Assembly: GCF_005217615.1 (NCBI RefSeq)
Contig: NZ_SZNK01000001.1
Span: forward strand, 6,000,501 to 6,064,500
Length of the DNA stretch: 64,000 nt
Source: Brevibacillus antibioticus
GTDB lineage: Bacteria; Bacillota; Bacilli; Brevibacillales; Brevibacillaceae
Reading direction: 5' to 3'
In this document: positions 25,485 through 34,308 of the stretch, one piece after another
Position numbering within the stretch: the stretch's first letter is position 1
Layout of the letters: the number at the start of each line of letters is the position of its first letter
Translations under genes and position numbers: made by a program
Notes under the pieces: model-generated
Told to the model about the DNA's origin: nothing
Databases searched by the model: none
What the model saw: the letters and a program-made list of their open reading frames with translations, nothing else

Positions 25485-25898
25485 ATGAATACAGAATTGT
25501 TTCAACCAAGTCTGAAACCCGGTGTGAACTATGAAACCAAATCGTACAATCTGACCTCTTATCTGTATGCATGTATGATTGGCGGTTTTTTACCCGCACT
25601 TGTGTTGGGGATGCAAAATGCAGTGTGGTTACGTGTCAATCCGTTATTGCGTACCGTCATTTTGATCGTAGGAATTATTCTTTATTTCGTCTTACCACTA
25701 GGGATACTCAGATTTTTTTTAGGGACGTGGATTGGGATTGCGTATTACTTTTTAATGAAAAGAAGATATAAGGTTCATGAGGGAATCCACGGTACAATTC
25801 AGCCAATGCTCCATACAGCTATTGGGTGCTCCTTCGTAGGCAGGATGCTGGAAGTGGGTTACATTGTAAAAGGAGTGCCGTTATTATATGGATCTTAA
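25485..25898 (+). CDS. Uncharacterised membrane protein of the TPR-AAA operon
   Basis: 137 residues with about three membrane segments (residues about 27-48, 55-78, 80-95), one ending in KRRYKVHEG, and a hydrophobic C-terminus. No known family. The 3' end overlaps the TPR gene by 11 bases, so it is translationally coupled to it. Start ATG 25485. ATG 25481 is in another frame. Confidence 0.78.
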   Translation: MNTELFQPSLKPGVNYETKSYNLTSYLYACMIGGFLPALVLGMQNAVWLRVNPLLRTVILIVGIILYFVLPLGILRFFLGTWIGIAYYFLMKRRYKVHEGIHGTIQPMLHTAIGCSFVGRMLEVGYIVKGVPLLYGS

Positions 25899-26757
25899 AG
25901 TTTTGGAGGGTTCTCCCCACTATCAGTTGGGCGAGCATTACTATGAAATGGGGCGCTATGAACAGGCGAGAGAACAATTTAAGCAGGTATTGGCCGAAGA
26001 TGCAACGCATCCCAGACTGCTATACATGATGGCATATTGTGAATACCAACTGGACAATTATGAAGAAGCCTATGAGCTTTGCACAAACGCCATCAAAGAG
26101 GGCTTCGTTACAGAATATGTCTATAATACCCTTGGATTGATTCTGAAACAGCAAAAAAAATGGTATGAAGCGGAGGAGGCGATGCTTTATGCGTTGTCCT
26201 TAAATCCCCTCGAACCGAGTAACATTGCCACGTATGCGTTCCTGATGTACGAGACTGGCCATCTAAAAAGGGCTAGGCTAATGCTGGAAGAAGCGAAACG
26301 TCTAGACCCGATGGACCCAACCGTGCTGCATTACCAATTTTATATGGCCATGATCGATGGTAAGAAAAAAGAGAAATACGAAGCGCTGGCAGGGTACATG
26401 CAAGTAGCCGAAGACGATTTGTACAAGGTAATCAAAATTGGAGAAGAGGCTTACTTTCGAGATGATTTCAAAACAGCGAAGGAAGCTCTGATCCACGCCT
26501 TTATGCTAGACCCGACAAATTCCCGAGTAAAGGAACTACTAGACGGAATTGAAAAGGAGACCCATTTTCTTTTTTATCCGAACCGAATTGTCCACAAGCT
26601 GGGAGGACCTATTGGTTCATGGGCAGCTAGCGTGGGACTAATTTTACTGGCTATTTACTTGTATCCACCAGCGTTTGGGGGCATCTTGCTCTTTCTGCTT
26701 ATCTTTAATGTTTACACGTGGATTTCGGGGTTTGTTTATAAATTGTTTGTAAAGTGA
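25888..26757 (+). CDS. TPR-repeat protein with C-terminal membrane anchor
   Basis: 289 residues. At least four tetratricopeptide repeats occupy residues 8-160 (for instance YQLGEHYYEMGRYEQAREQF and AYCEYQLDNYEEAYELC), with a further pair near 180-215. Two hydrophobic helices close the protein (about residues 243-285). A scaffold facing the cytoplasm is likely. Coupled to the upstream membrane gene. The AAA gene starts 11 bases after its stop. Confidence 0.88.
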   Translation: MDLKVLEGSPHYQLGEHYYEMGRYEQAREQFKQVLAEDATHPRLLYMMAYCEYQLDNYEEAYELCTNAIKEGFVTEYVYNTLGLILKQQKKWYEAEEAMLYALSLNPLEPSNIATYAFLMYETGHLKRARLMLEEAKRLDPMDPTVLHYQFYMAMIDGKKKEKYEALAGYMQVAEDDLYKVIKIGEEAYFRDDFKTAKEALIHAFMLDPTNSRVKELLDGIEKETHFLFYPNRIVHKLGGPIGSWAASVGLILLAIYLYPPAFGGILLFLLIFNVYTWISGFVYKLFVK

Positions 26758-26768
26758 GGAATTTTCAT

Positions 26769-27998
26769 ATGAATAAAATCGATGTCGTTAAACAAATGGC
26801 GGAAAGCAATCCTGAAAACGGATCTGCTTGGTACCTGTTAGGCTTGGAATATGCGCAGATCGGTCAAAATAATGAAGCGTTACAAGCATTCACTCAAGCG
26901 CTTCGGTTCTGTGATCACGCCCTCCAGCAGCAAATCATCGTGGAGTTGGGTAAGTTAGCAGCTTCAAATACGTCTCCCAGTCACCCTCAACTAGTTCAGC
27001 ATGAGGCTTTTGAACAGACTTCAGTAACAGTACAAGAAGTGGAATTGGATATCCCCCAGCAAGTTGAAACCCAAGAGGACTCTTCGACCTTTCAGGTAAT
27101 TTCCGGCGGACAAGCTGGCAAACGGGGGAGAGAGAAAGAACGGGTGACCTTCGAGGATGTAGGCGGACTTCATGAGGTGAAGAATGCCATTCATATGAAA
27201 ATTATCAAGCCGTTTGTGTCCCCAGAATTGTTCGAACTCTTCAAGAAAAAAGTGGGGGGCGGAATCCTCCTTTACGGGCCGCCCGGATGCGGAAAAACGT
27301 TCATTGCCAAAGCAACAGCAGGGGAATGCCGTGCCCGCTTTATTCCCATACATATTTCGGATATTCTCGATCCTTATATCGGCGGTAGTGAGCAAAACCT
27401 TCGAGAGATCTTCTCGTCTGCGAGAGCGAACAACCCGAGTGTCCTGTTCCTCGATGAAATGGATGCACTCGGCTATAATCGTAGCCGAGCTTCGTCTAAT
27501 TCAATGCGAACAGTTGTTGATACGCTCTTAACCGAGATCGAAGGCATCGAAACTAGCACAGAAAAGATGCTCATCATCGGTGCGACCAATATGCCTTGGG
27601 ATGTAGACCCTGCCTTTAAGCGTCCGGGCCGTTTCGACAAGATGATTTTTGTCTCACCTCCAGATGAAGAAGCGAGGAAGACGATTTTTCAAATCAAGCT
27701 GACAGAACGACCGGTGGTTGATATTGATTACGATTGGTTGGCCAAGGAAACAGACCTGTATTCTGGCGCAGATATTGAGAATGTCGTAGAGACCGCGACA
27801 GAGATGGTGATCACTGAAATTATGAAGACAGGCGTTGAACGCCCAATTCAGATGAATGATTTGAAGCAAGCCATCGCATCTACCAATCCTTCTACCATTG
27901 AATGGCTACGCACAGTCAAAAATTACGTGAAATACGCCAATCAGGGCGGGATGTACAATGATGTAGAGTCGTTCTTATCACGTTATAAGCGCATTTAA
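26769..27998 (+). CDS. TPR-AAA family ATPase (VCP/spastin-like)
   Basis: 409 residues. The N-terminus has one or two TPR motifs (SAWYLLGLEYAQIGQNNEAL), followed by a Gln/Thr-rich linker and a classic AAA module beginning VTFEDVGGLHEVK. Walker A is GPPGCGKT (about residue 170), Walker B LFLDEMDA, sensor 1 GATNMPWDVDPAF and the arginine fingers RPGRFD. The C-terminal lid reads YSGADIENVVETA. There is no protease domain, so it is a motor acting on protein substrates, perhaps recruited to the membrane by the two upstream products. ATG 26769 follows GTGAGGA. Confidence 0.92.
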   Translation: MNKIDVVKQMAESNPENGSAWYLLGLEYAQIGQNNEALQAFTQALRFCDHALQQQIIVELGKLAASNTSPSHPQLVQHEAFEQTSVTVQEVELDIPQQVETQEDSSTFQVISGGQAGKRGREKERVTFEDVGGLHEVKNAIHMKIIKPFVSPELFELFKKKVGGGILLYGPPGCGKTFIAKATAGECRARFIPIHISDILDPYIGGSEQNLREIFSSARANNPSVLFLDEMDALGYNRSRASSNSMRTVVDTLLTEIEGIETSTEKMLIIGATNMPWDVDPAFKRPGRFDKMIFVSPPDEEARKTIFQIKLTERPVVDIDYDWLAKETDLYSGADIENVVETATEMVITEIMKTGVERPIQMNDLKQAIASTNPSTIEWLRTVKNYVKYANQGGMYNDVESFLSRYKRI

Positions 27999-28018
27999 CA
28001 TGTACCCAGCACAAATTC

Positions 28019-28058
28019 AAAAAAGCTGACGTCCAACCATCCCGACGTCAGCTTTTTT
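28019..28058. terminator. Bidirectional terminator
   Basis: AAAAGCTGACGTC and GACGTCAGCTTTTTT form a long stem with T runs on both strands, between converging genes. Confidence 0.88.
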
Positions 28059-28064
28059 GCCAGT

Positions 28065-28925
28065 CTACATCTTATTGTCCACATATCGCCCATACTTGGG
28101 GACAGCTATCCGATCAAACTCCGCAACCAATTGGACCAATCCATCGGCCAATTCCTCGCCATACATAGGTGGACCGTGACCAGTGATTGCATATGCAGGG
28201 GAGAGATTGGCAAGCTTTTCGACGGATTCTCGCGCTGCCTGCCAATCAGTTGTCAAATAAACAGGGGGGCCGGTCAGTTGCTTTTGCTGAGTCACGACTT
28301 GATATAATGAGTCCTGTTTTACCGTAACAAAAGCGTCCCCTGCGAGGAGAGTTCTGTCTTCATCACGAAAGAAGGAAATGTGCCCGGGGGAATGTCCAGG
28401 TGTATGTATCCAGCGCCATCCAGGCATTCCGGGAACACTCCAGTCTTCGGGCAAAGGATGAACATGGCTGCCCAAATCGATTGGTTCATTTGGAAACAAC
28501 GGGGATATCTTCGCAAGCAGCCCACCCTCAACCGTTCCATCTGGCTCGGGATAGTATGTTTGGCCTGTCAAATAAGGGATTTCAAGCGAATGGGCATAGA
28601 CGGGCACCCTCCACGCTTTTACGAGCTCAATGACTGCCCCGACATGATCGAAATGACCGTGAGTGAGCAGGATGGCTCTTGGCTTGGCATCCTCACCAAA
28701 GCGCTCCTGGGCAATCCCGATGATTTGTTCCGCCGATTGTGGCATCCCCGCATCTACCAGAACCCATGATTTTGCATCTCCGACCAGCGCGATATTCACA
28801 ATTTGAATGGTGTAGCATTCTACATCTGGTCTGACTGTCTCTTCGACGCCACTTCGAAAGGAAGTCATCGGCATGTAATTGTCAGCCAGCGTATCTTTCA
28901 TATCCTCATATGTGTTGGGTTCCAC
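28065..28925 (-). CDS. Metallo-beta-lactamase fold hydrolase
   Basis: 286 residues. Metal motif LTHGHFDHVGA, then HTPGHSPGH, AGDAF and TGHGPP: the full set of ligands of a dinuclear MBL-fold hydrolase. The substrate is not predictable (lactonase, glyoxalase II-like or thioesterase). Although the frame is open to 29045, GTG 28925 sits 7 bases after GGAGG and was chosen, leaving a gap to the Nudix gene upstream on the same strand. Confidence 0.88.
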   Translation of the reverse strand: MEPNTYEDMKDTLADNYMPMTSFRSGVEETVRPDVECYTIQIVNIALVGDAKSWVLVDAGMPQSAEQIIGIAQERFGEDAKPRAILLTHGHFDHVGAVIELVKAWRVPVYAHSLEIPYLTGQTYYPEPDGTVEGGLLAKISPLFPNEPIDLGSHVHPLPEDWSVPGMPGWRWIHTPGHSPGHISFFRDEDRTLLAGDAFVTVKQDSLYQVVTQQKQLTGPPVYLTTDWQAARESVEKLANLSPAYAITGHGPPMYGEELADGLVQLVAEFDRIAVPKYGRYVDNKM

Positions 28926-29008
28926 TAAAAAACCTCCAAGCTGGTTATTCCGGTCTACGATATTATGTGGGTTTCGCTTGGAGATTATCATTGTTACGTT
29001 TTTTTGAA

Positions 29009-29479
29009 TTATTTGACGATAGGTCCCGTAAGCCCTTCCGCCCAATCCAATATAAACGCTGCCTGACCGGGATTGAGTGTTTGCGGGAGTTTGTCCCGTG
29101 TAAAAAACGTATGCTCAGAGCTCTCAGGGCCCTCCTGTTTGAGTTCCCCATGAAACGAGGTTACTCGAAAGATGATTTGCACGCTGAACACCTTGTCGCC
29201 GTTCGGGTATTCTCTGCAACCCGATGGGCCGGAGTATATTCCAAACAGCTCTGGCGCCTCAATGATCAGGTTGGTTTCTTCTTCTACTTCACGAAATAGT
29301 GTCTCTACAAAGGTTTCCCCGATTTCCATCAGACCTCCAGGGAGACACCAGTTGTTCTGGTCTTTGCGCCTTTGCAGCAAAATACGTCCCAGCTCGTCCT
29401 CGATGATCGCACCACAGCCTACCGTTATCAGCCGTTCTTGCCCGATCAGACGGCGCATCGTTTGAATATAATCATTCAT
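29009..29479 (-). CDS. Nudix hydrolase
   Basis: 156 residues. The Nudix box begins GGLMEIGETF and ends REVEEETNL, with the Glu metal ligands in place. The final Gly of the consensus is Asn. CREYPNGDKVFSV follows. Acts on a nucleoside diphosphate derivative. The substrate is unknown. ATG start behind AGGAGGG. A convergent or overlapping gene is not present. Confidence 0.92.
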   Translation of the reverse strand: MNDYIQTMRRLIGQERLITVGCGAIIEDELGRILLQRRKDQNNWCLPGGLMEIGETFVETLFREVEEETNLIIEAPELFGIYSGPSGCREYPNGDKVFSVQIIFRVTSFHGELKQEGPESSEHTFFTRDKLPQTLNPGQAAFILDWAEGLTGPIVK

Positions 29480-29557
29480 CTGGAAATATCACCCTCCTAA
29501 TCCTTTGATTATACAAAAAGAAAACCTGTTAGACCATCCGGTCAACAGGCTTGTTTG

Positions 29558-30625
29558 CTATCCCATATGCTTTTTGTACATCCATAGCTGACCGCTCTTG
29601 ATGACACGAGCCATCTGACCGACCAGAGACATTTTTCCCATGCTGGCAAAGCCTTCCTTTTTGCCGAGGGAACCGAGGAAGCCCTTATGCTTGAGAGCAG
29701 GCAATGAAGCTGGATACTCCTCACCTTTGATGTCCTTTTTCAACATCAAGGCAATTTGATCGCCTTGGATCTCAGCTGTTTGCGCGCTCGGAGCGATGAT
29801 TGTACTTGCACAGTCACCTACTACATACACGTTCGTATGGGATGGGATTTGATGATACTGATTGAGTTTGGCGCGTCCGATGTTGTCTGTTTCGATCGGC
29901 AGAGAGCGCACGATTTTGTTCGCTTGAATACCTGCTGTCCATACGATAACATCACTTTCAACCGGCTGGTTGTGGTTGAACACGATCCCTTGTTCAATGC
30001 CAGTGACATTCGCCATGGAAACAAGCTGTACATCGTGCTCAATGAACCATTGAGAAGCATATTCCTGAAGCTTTTTCGGGAATGGGCTCAAAATGCTTTG
30101 ACCGCGGTCGATGATGCGTACATTCAGGTCGGGACGGCTCTCGCGCAGCTCAGCAGCCATTTCCACGCCGGAAAGACCACCGCCCACAACGCTAACCGTG
30201 CCGTATGGGTTCACATTATTGATTGCCATGTATGTGTTGCGGGTAGCTCCCATGGATTGAATCGAACAAGTAAATTGTTCAGCACCAGGGATATCATGGT
30301 AACGATCCTCACAACCCAATCCCATTACAAGCCAATCGTAGGAGAGGGTGTCCCCGTTAGCAAAATTGACGACCTGCTCGTCCAATTCCACACCAGCAAT
30401 TTCACCGTATTTGACGGTCAGGCGTGGATCGTTTGGAAAAGTAACACGCAGGTGAGATTCCGGTGTAGTACCTGCCGCCAGAGCGTAATACTCTGTTTTC
30501 AAGCCATGAAACGGCATACGGTCTACGAGGGTTATAAACACGTCATCTGGTAAATCAGGGGACAGGACTCGCTCAATAATACGAAGACCCCCGTATCCTC
30601 CTCCAAGGATCACAAGTCGTTTCAT
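29558..30625 (-). CDS. yutJ: NDH-2-like FAD/NAD(P) oxidoreductase YutJ
   Basis: 355 residues. FAD motif VILGGGYGGLR at the N-terminus, NAD motif VVGGGLSGVEMAAEL near residue 150, and YVVGDCAS closing the FAD site. The C-terminus is shorter than in Ndh and ends MYKKHMG without an evident membrane helix. B. subtilis YutJ is the counterpart. A second member (ndh) lies at 41958. ATG start. Divergent from yuzB. Confidence 0.9.
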   Translation of the reverse strand: MKRLVILGGGYGGLRIIERVLSPDLPDDVFITLVDRMPFHGLKTEYYALAAGTTPESHLRVTFPNDPRLTVKYGEIAGVELDEQVVNFANGDTLSYDWLVMGLGCEDRYHDIPGAEQFTCSIQSMGATRNTYMAINNVNPYGTVSVVGGGLSGVEMAAELRESRPDLNVRIIDRGQSILSPFPKKLQEYASQWFIEHDVQLVSMANVTGIEQGIVFNHNQPVESDVIVWTAGIQANKIVRSLPIETDNIGRAKLNQYHQIPSHTNVYVVGDCASTIIAPSAQTAEIQGDQIALMLKKDIKGEEYPASLPALKHKGFLGSLGKKEGFASMGKMSLVGQMARVIKSGQLWMYKKHMG

Positions 30626-30798
30626 AGAAGGTCTAGTCCTTTCTTCTGTCCGTTTTTTACAGCACCCACTCTATTTTTAGTCTCTTTCACTAAAAATGCA
30701 AGCAGAATCTTTTTCCCGTTTTCTCCGCTGGATTTTTATCAAAGTCGCGGTACAATAAAGTACATGATGATGTCGAAATAATCGGTAGGTGACAGTAG

Positions 30799-31062
30799 AT
30801 GAAACCACTAGTAGAATTTTGCGCGAGCAATGTTTCCTCTTATACGCAATCCGTCGTGGATGCATTGGAAAATGATCCTGATCTAGATGTGGACGTACTT
30901 GAGTACGGCTGTCTGGGGTACTGCGGTGAGTGCTACATGGAGCCATTCGCGCTCGTAAACGGCACGTTGGTACAAGCCCCAACAGCGGATGAATTACTGG
31001 TGAAAATCAAGAATAAATTACGGGAGGAAGAAGAGCTGCTGGATGCAGACTTTCCTCTGTAG
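30799..31062 (+). CDS. yuzB: YuzB family protein (DUF1450)
   Basis: 87 residues. FCASN, then EYGCLGYCGECYMEPFALVNG with three Cys, then a leucine-rich tail: the pattern of YuzB, a small ferredoxin/thioredoxin-like fold protein of unknown function, always near yutJ in Bacilli. ATG start with GGTGACAG upstream. Confidence 0.9.
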   Translation: MKPLVEFCASNVSSYTQSVVDALENDPDLDVDVLEYGCLGYCGECYMEPFALVNGTLVQAPTADELLVKIKNKLREEEELLDADFPL

Positions 31063-31122
31063 ATTGTTCTCTTAGGATGTTCATTGGGGAGCATGATCAA
31101 CCGCGCACGTATCAAAATAGTA

Positions 31123-31160
31123 AAGCTGATGCCCAAGTGATTTGGAGCATCAGCTTTTTA
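31123..31160. terminator. Bidirectional terminator between yuzB and mqnE
   Basis: AAAGCTGATGC and GCATCAGCTTT pair around a 14-base interior. A T run follows on the plus strand and A/T sequence on the other. Confidence 0.8.
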
Positions 31161-31167
31161 TTATGGA

Positions 31168-32271
31168 TTAATGTTCTTTGATCACGTTGTAGAAGGTATC
31201 GCGTTCCAGGGCGCGTTTTCCTGCGCCTTTGATCAACCAAACCAACTCATCTACAGTCAGAGCTTGCTGGGTAAGTGCACCGGCTGAGTGGCTGATGCGC
31301 TCCTCGATCAAGGTTCCGTGAGCATCGGAAATTCCCATTTGCAGAGAAAGCTGTGTGAGCTGGGTACCGATATTGATGAAGTATGCTTTGATATGCTGGA
31401 AGTTATCGAGCATCAGACGGCTGATTGCCATTGTTTTCAAATCATCAATCGCAGAGTTGCGGCGTTTGATGCCAGCTGTTGCTTTAATCGGTTGAACAGC
31501 CAATGGAATGAACACCATGAAGCCGTTTGTGTCATCTTGCAGCTCGCGCAGGCGGAGCATGTGGATCACGCGCTCTTCCAATGTCTCGATGGAGCCGTAC
31601 AACATGGTGGTATGTGTTTTCAAGCCCAACTCATGAGCTGTGCGGTGTACTTGCAGGTACATGTCTGTACTTGCTTTTTCCGGGCTCATTTTCATACGAT
31701 AGCGCTCAGTCAAAATTTCAGCGCCACCACCTGTAAGGCTTTGGAGACCAGCTTTCATCAGCTCTTGCAAAACCTCGCGGATGGATAGACCGGAGATGCG
31801 GGAGAAGAACTCAATCTCTGCACCTGTATACGATTTAATCGTCACATCTGGGTACGCTTTTCTCAAGGTACGAATGGTGTCGAGGTAGTAATCAAATGGT
31901 TTGTGCTGGTTATGTCCGCCAACGATATGGAATTCACGGATACCCGGATGGAAGCGTGTTTCTACATAATGAAGCAACTCATCTGTGCTCATCGTGTAGG
32001 CACCCTCATCCCCTTCATCGCGGCGGAAGCCACAGAATTTGCAATGAGCTTCACATACGTTGGTTGGGTTGATGTACAGATTTTGCAAAAAGTAAACGTT
32101 ATCCTGATTCTTGCGATAGTTAACAACGTTAGCCAATTGTCCAATCGTCAAAAGATCGTTGGAATTAAAAAGGGTGACACCGTCTTCCAAAGTCAGTCTT
32201 TCGCCATGCATGACTTTTTCTGCGATTCCGGCGAGAGCTTTGTCTTGTATGGCAATCGTTTCAAGCGTCAT
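31168..32271 (-). CDS. mqnE: Aminofutalosine synthase (radical SAM)
   Basis: 367 residues. Radical SAM motif CEAHCKFCGFRRD at about residue 75, HIVGGHNQHKPF, SYTGAEIEFFSR and LTGGGAEILTERYR mark MqnE rather than MqnC. It makes aminofutalosine from SAM and the MqnA product in the futalosine route to menaquinone. Chosen start ATG 32271, spaced from AAAGGAAGTG. The GTG at 32280 lies within that site. No other mqn gene is near. Implies that the organism makes menaquinone by futalosine if the other genes exist. Confidence 0.92.
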   Translation of the reverse strand: MTLETIAIQDKALAGIAEKVMHGERLTLEDGVTLFNSNDLLTIGQLANVVNYRKNQDNVYFLQNLYINPTNVCEAHCKFCGFRRDEGDEGAYTMSTDELLHYVETRFHPGIREFHIVGGHNQHKPFDYYLDTIRTLRKAYPDVTIKSYTGAEIEFFSRISGLSIREVLQELMKAGLQSLTGGGAEILTERYRMKMSPEKASTDMYLQVHRTAHELGLKTHTTMLYGSIETLEERVIHMLRLRELQDDTNGFMVFIPLAVQPIKATAGIKRRNSAIDDLKTMAISRLMLDNFQHIKAYFINIGTQLTQLSLQMGISDAHGTLIEERISHSAGALTQQALTVDELVWLIKGAGKRALERDTFYNVIKEH

Positions 32272-32608
32272 TCCAAACACTTCCTTTCAAAGTCAATGGT
32301 TCTTAGATGAAAGAGCTTTAATCCAGTCGTACCCAATCGATATTCGTTCCATGGGAGTGGAAAGGCTCTTAGGAATAGAGTGAATCTCGGGCAACAAGAG
32401 CACCTATATTATAAACCTCTTGGTAAGTACGAACAATAACATAAGTTCTCCAACTCTCTAGGAAGGAAGTTGCGGATGTAAAAATATAATAATTACCGTC
32501 GTATTTTTGGTATATTTTCGGAAATAAAGGAATTTTTGTTTGCGAATTTCTAGCTGTTCTTGTAAAATATAGTAAGAAAGCCTGATCTATTATTAGGAGG
32601 AGCTTCAA
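32272..32608 (+). other. Intergenic region with promoter for the Spo0E-like gene
   Basis: 337 bases, AT-rich. Contains TTGCGA (32540-32545), 17 bases, TAAAAT (32563-32568), a good sigma-A promoter 40 bases before the Spo0E-like gene. No reading frame of substance was found. Between 32280 and 32400 the sequence is probably the mqnE leader on the other strand. Confidence 0.55.
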
Positions 32609-32830
32609 ATGCGGGACGTTTTGCTCGAGAAAATCGAACTCCTTCGACAGCGTATGGTACATATGGGGTTAGAGTTTGGGTTAGATCATCCAGATGTCCT
32701 AGAATACAGTATACAAATTGATCAACTACACAACGAACTGAACCAGATCGATCATAGTCTGTCTAAGGCAGGGAACCGGAAGAAAGCTTATAGATTTTAT
32801 CTAATGGAAAACAATGCACATTTTGCATAG
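32609..32830 (+). CDS. Spo0E-like aspartyl-phosphate phosphatase
   Basis: 73 residues, two helices. IELLRQRMVHMGLEFGLDHPDVLEYSIQIDQLHNEL matches the antiparallel Spo0E fold. The signature SxxLD is here SIQID, keeping the catalytic Asp. Such proteins dephosphorylate Spo0A-P and delay sporulation. ATG 12 bases after AGGAGGAG. Too small to be placed in a particular subfamily. Confidence 0.85.
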   Translation: MRDVLLEKIELLRQRMVHMGLEFGLDHPDVLEYSIQIDQLHNELNQIDHSLSKAGNRKKAYRFYLMENNAHFA

Positions 32831-32857
32831 GAAGGGGAAACCCTTCTTTTTTATTTG
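32831..32857 (+). terminator. Terminator of the Spo0E-like gene
   Basis: GAAGGGG and CCCTTC short stem with TTTTTT. Confidence 0.7.
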
Positions 32858-32980
32858 GAAAGAGAGAATGAGTGCGTAAAGTGCAGGGGAACCTTGTGGG
32901 AAGAAGCGTTTCTTAGTAAACTGAATATACTGGTTGTAACACGTGCAGGAATGATGAGCCTGTGAAGGAGGGAAAGAAGC

Positions 32981-33340
32981 ATGATTACATTGACAGAGCG
33001 CGCCAGTCTGAAAGTAAAAGAAATGCTGGCAGCAGAAGGTAAGCCCGATGTGTTTTTACGGGTAGGTGTCAGAACAGGTGGTTGCAGCGGCTTTACCTAC
33101 GGGATGGGCTGGGACGAAGAGATGAAGGAAGGCGACGAGACCTTCGAGCAAAACGGTGTGAAAATTGTTGTCGATAAGGACAGCTATCCATACATTAAAG
33201 GTACAGAGATCGATTTCAAGGAATCGATGATGGGCGGAGGCTTCTCCATCGAGAATCCAAATGCAGTCGCTTCCTGTGGCTGTGGATCTTCGTTTAAGAC
33301 GGCACTCGCTGAAGGCAAAGCGGAGAAATGTGACGACTAA
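32981..33340 (+). CDS. A-type iron-sulfur carrier (ErpA/IscA/YutM)
   Basis: 119 residues. Cys35 in RTGGCSGF and the C-terminal SCGCGSSF pair give the three cluster ligands of the HesB/IscA family. Works with the SUF and Nfu proteins (YutI, 18634) in cluster delivery. ATG 10 bases after AAGGAGGG. Position corresponds to B. subtilis yutM. Confidence 0.94.
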   Translation: MITLTERASLKVKEMLAAEGKPDVFLRVGVRTGGCSGFTYGMGWDEEMKEGDETFEQNGVKIVVDKDSYPYIKGTEIDFKESMMGGGFSIENPNAVASCGCGSSFKTALAEGKAEKCDD

Positions 33341-33355
33341 TAAGAAGACGAAGAC

Positions 33356-33410
33356 GGAACCCCTTCGACTTGTGTGAATAAATGCACACGAGTTGAGGGG
33401 GTATTTTGTT
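33356..33410 (+). terminator. Long terminator after the Fe-S carrier gene
   Basis: ACCCCTTCGACTTGTGTG pairs imperfectly with CACACGAGTTGAGGGGGT around an 8-base loop, then TATTTTG. Confidence 0.75.
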
Positions 33411-33484
33411 GTGCGAAATGAAAGGAATTCACAAAATAGAGGCCGTCACTTATAATTAGGAATAATTGGGAATAAAATGAAAAG

Positions 33485-33625
33485 ATGAGCGGCAGGATTG
33501 TTACGGGGAAGAAATTCAAACGGGTTACTGCTTGCAGCGATACGATTGTAGAGATAAACGTACCAGCACAATACATTCTCTATGCCAAAACGAACAATGA
33601 GCTTTACAAGGTTCAGTGGAAATAA
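33485..33625 (+). CDS. Small basic protein (46 aa), hypothetical
   Basis: Reads MSGRIVTGKKFKRVTACSD and continues to VPAQYILYAKTNNELYKVQWK. No family known. Support: an open frame of 47 codons, and a very good terminator begins two bases after its stop. The ribosome site (GGGA) is weak, so it could be a remnant. Confidence 0.5.
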   Translation: MSGRIVTGKKFKRVTACSDTIVEINVPAQYILYAKTNNELYKVQWK

Positions 33626-33626
33626 C

Positions 33627-33662
33627 ACAAGGAATCCATACTTCGGTATGGATTTTTTTTGC
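33627..33662 (+). terminator. Intrinsic terminator after the 46-aa gene
   Basis: AATCCATAC, UUCG-type tetraloop, GTATGGATT, then eight T. Confidence 0.9.
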
Positions 33663-33723
33663 GGCAACATGTCACAAAATGACGCCTTTGTTTGTTATAT
33701 GGGCGAATCGGAGGTGAGAGGGC

Positions 33724-34308
33724 TTGGATCATAACGAAATGGAGCAAGCGCTAAAGGAGGTCAGAGCCGGGGATATCGACCAATTTGGTTTGATCATCGA
33801 TGCGATGCAAAAGCCGTTGTTCGTGTATTGCTATCACATGCTGGGACACCGACAGGAAGCGGAGGATGCTGTCCAGGAGGTTTTCTTGAAAGCATTCGAG
33901 CAGCTGGACAGCTATCGGCACAACGTTTCTTTTTCGGCATGGATGTATAAGATCGCGTATCATCATTGCTTGAACCTGTTAAACAGGGCGAAGCTGAATC
34001 GCGTGGTCACTTTTTTGCGAGCGGGGATTCAGACGTTCAGTCGCCATGAGGGGGAAAAGAAGGTAGAAGATACGGAGTATTTGAACAACCCTCTTCATGT
34101 AGCGATATCAAAGCTCTCCGTAAAGGAGCGGAATCTCCTAATCTTGCGTGTTGTGGAAGAACGCAGCTATGACGAGCTGGCCTTATTGTTTGATACAAAG
34201 CCAGCCACGCTGCGCAAACAGTATGAGCGGGCATTGAAAAAATGCAAATCTTATATGCTCGCGAGCGAAGGCGGTGATAGACATGACTCGATCTCAGCAA
34301 CCCGATGA
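33724..34308 (+). CDS. ECF-type RNA polymerase sigma factor
   Basis: 194 residues. Region 2 reads FVYCYHMLGHRQEAEDAVQEVFLKAFEQL and later SAWMYKIAYHHCLNLL; region 4 is SYDELALLFDTKPATLRKQYERALKKC. TTG start 33724 spaced from GGAGGTGAG. Its 3' end overlaps the following membrane protein, the usual place for an anti-sigma factor, so the pair forms a signalling unit of unknown trigger. Confidence 0.93.
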   Translation: MDHNEMEQALKEVRAGDIDQFGLIIDAMQKPLFVYCYHMLGHRQEAEDAVQEVFLKAFEQLDSYRHNVSFSAWMYKIAYHHCLNLLNRAKLNRVVTFLRAGIQTFSRHEGEKKVEDTEYLNNPLHVAISKLSVKERNLLILRVVEERSYDELALLFDTKPATLRKQYERALKKCKSYMLASEGGDRHDSISATR

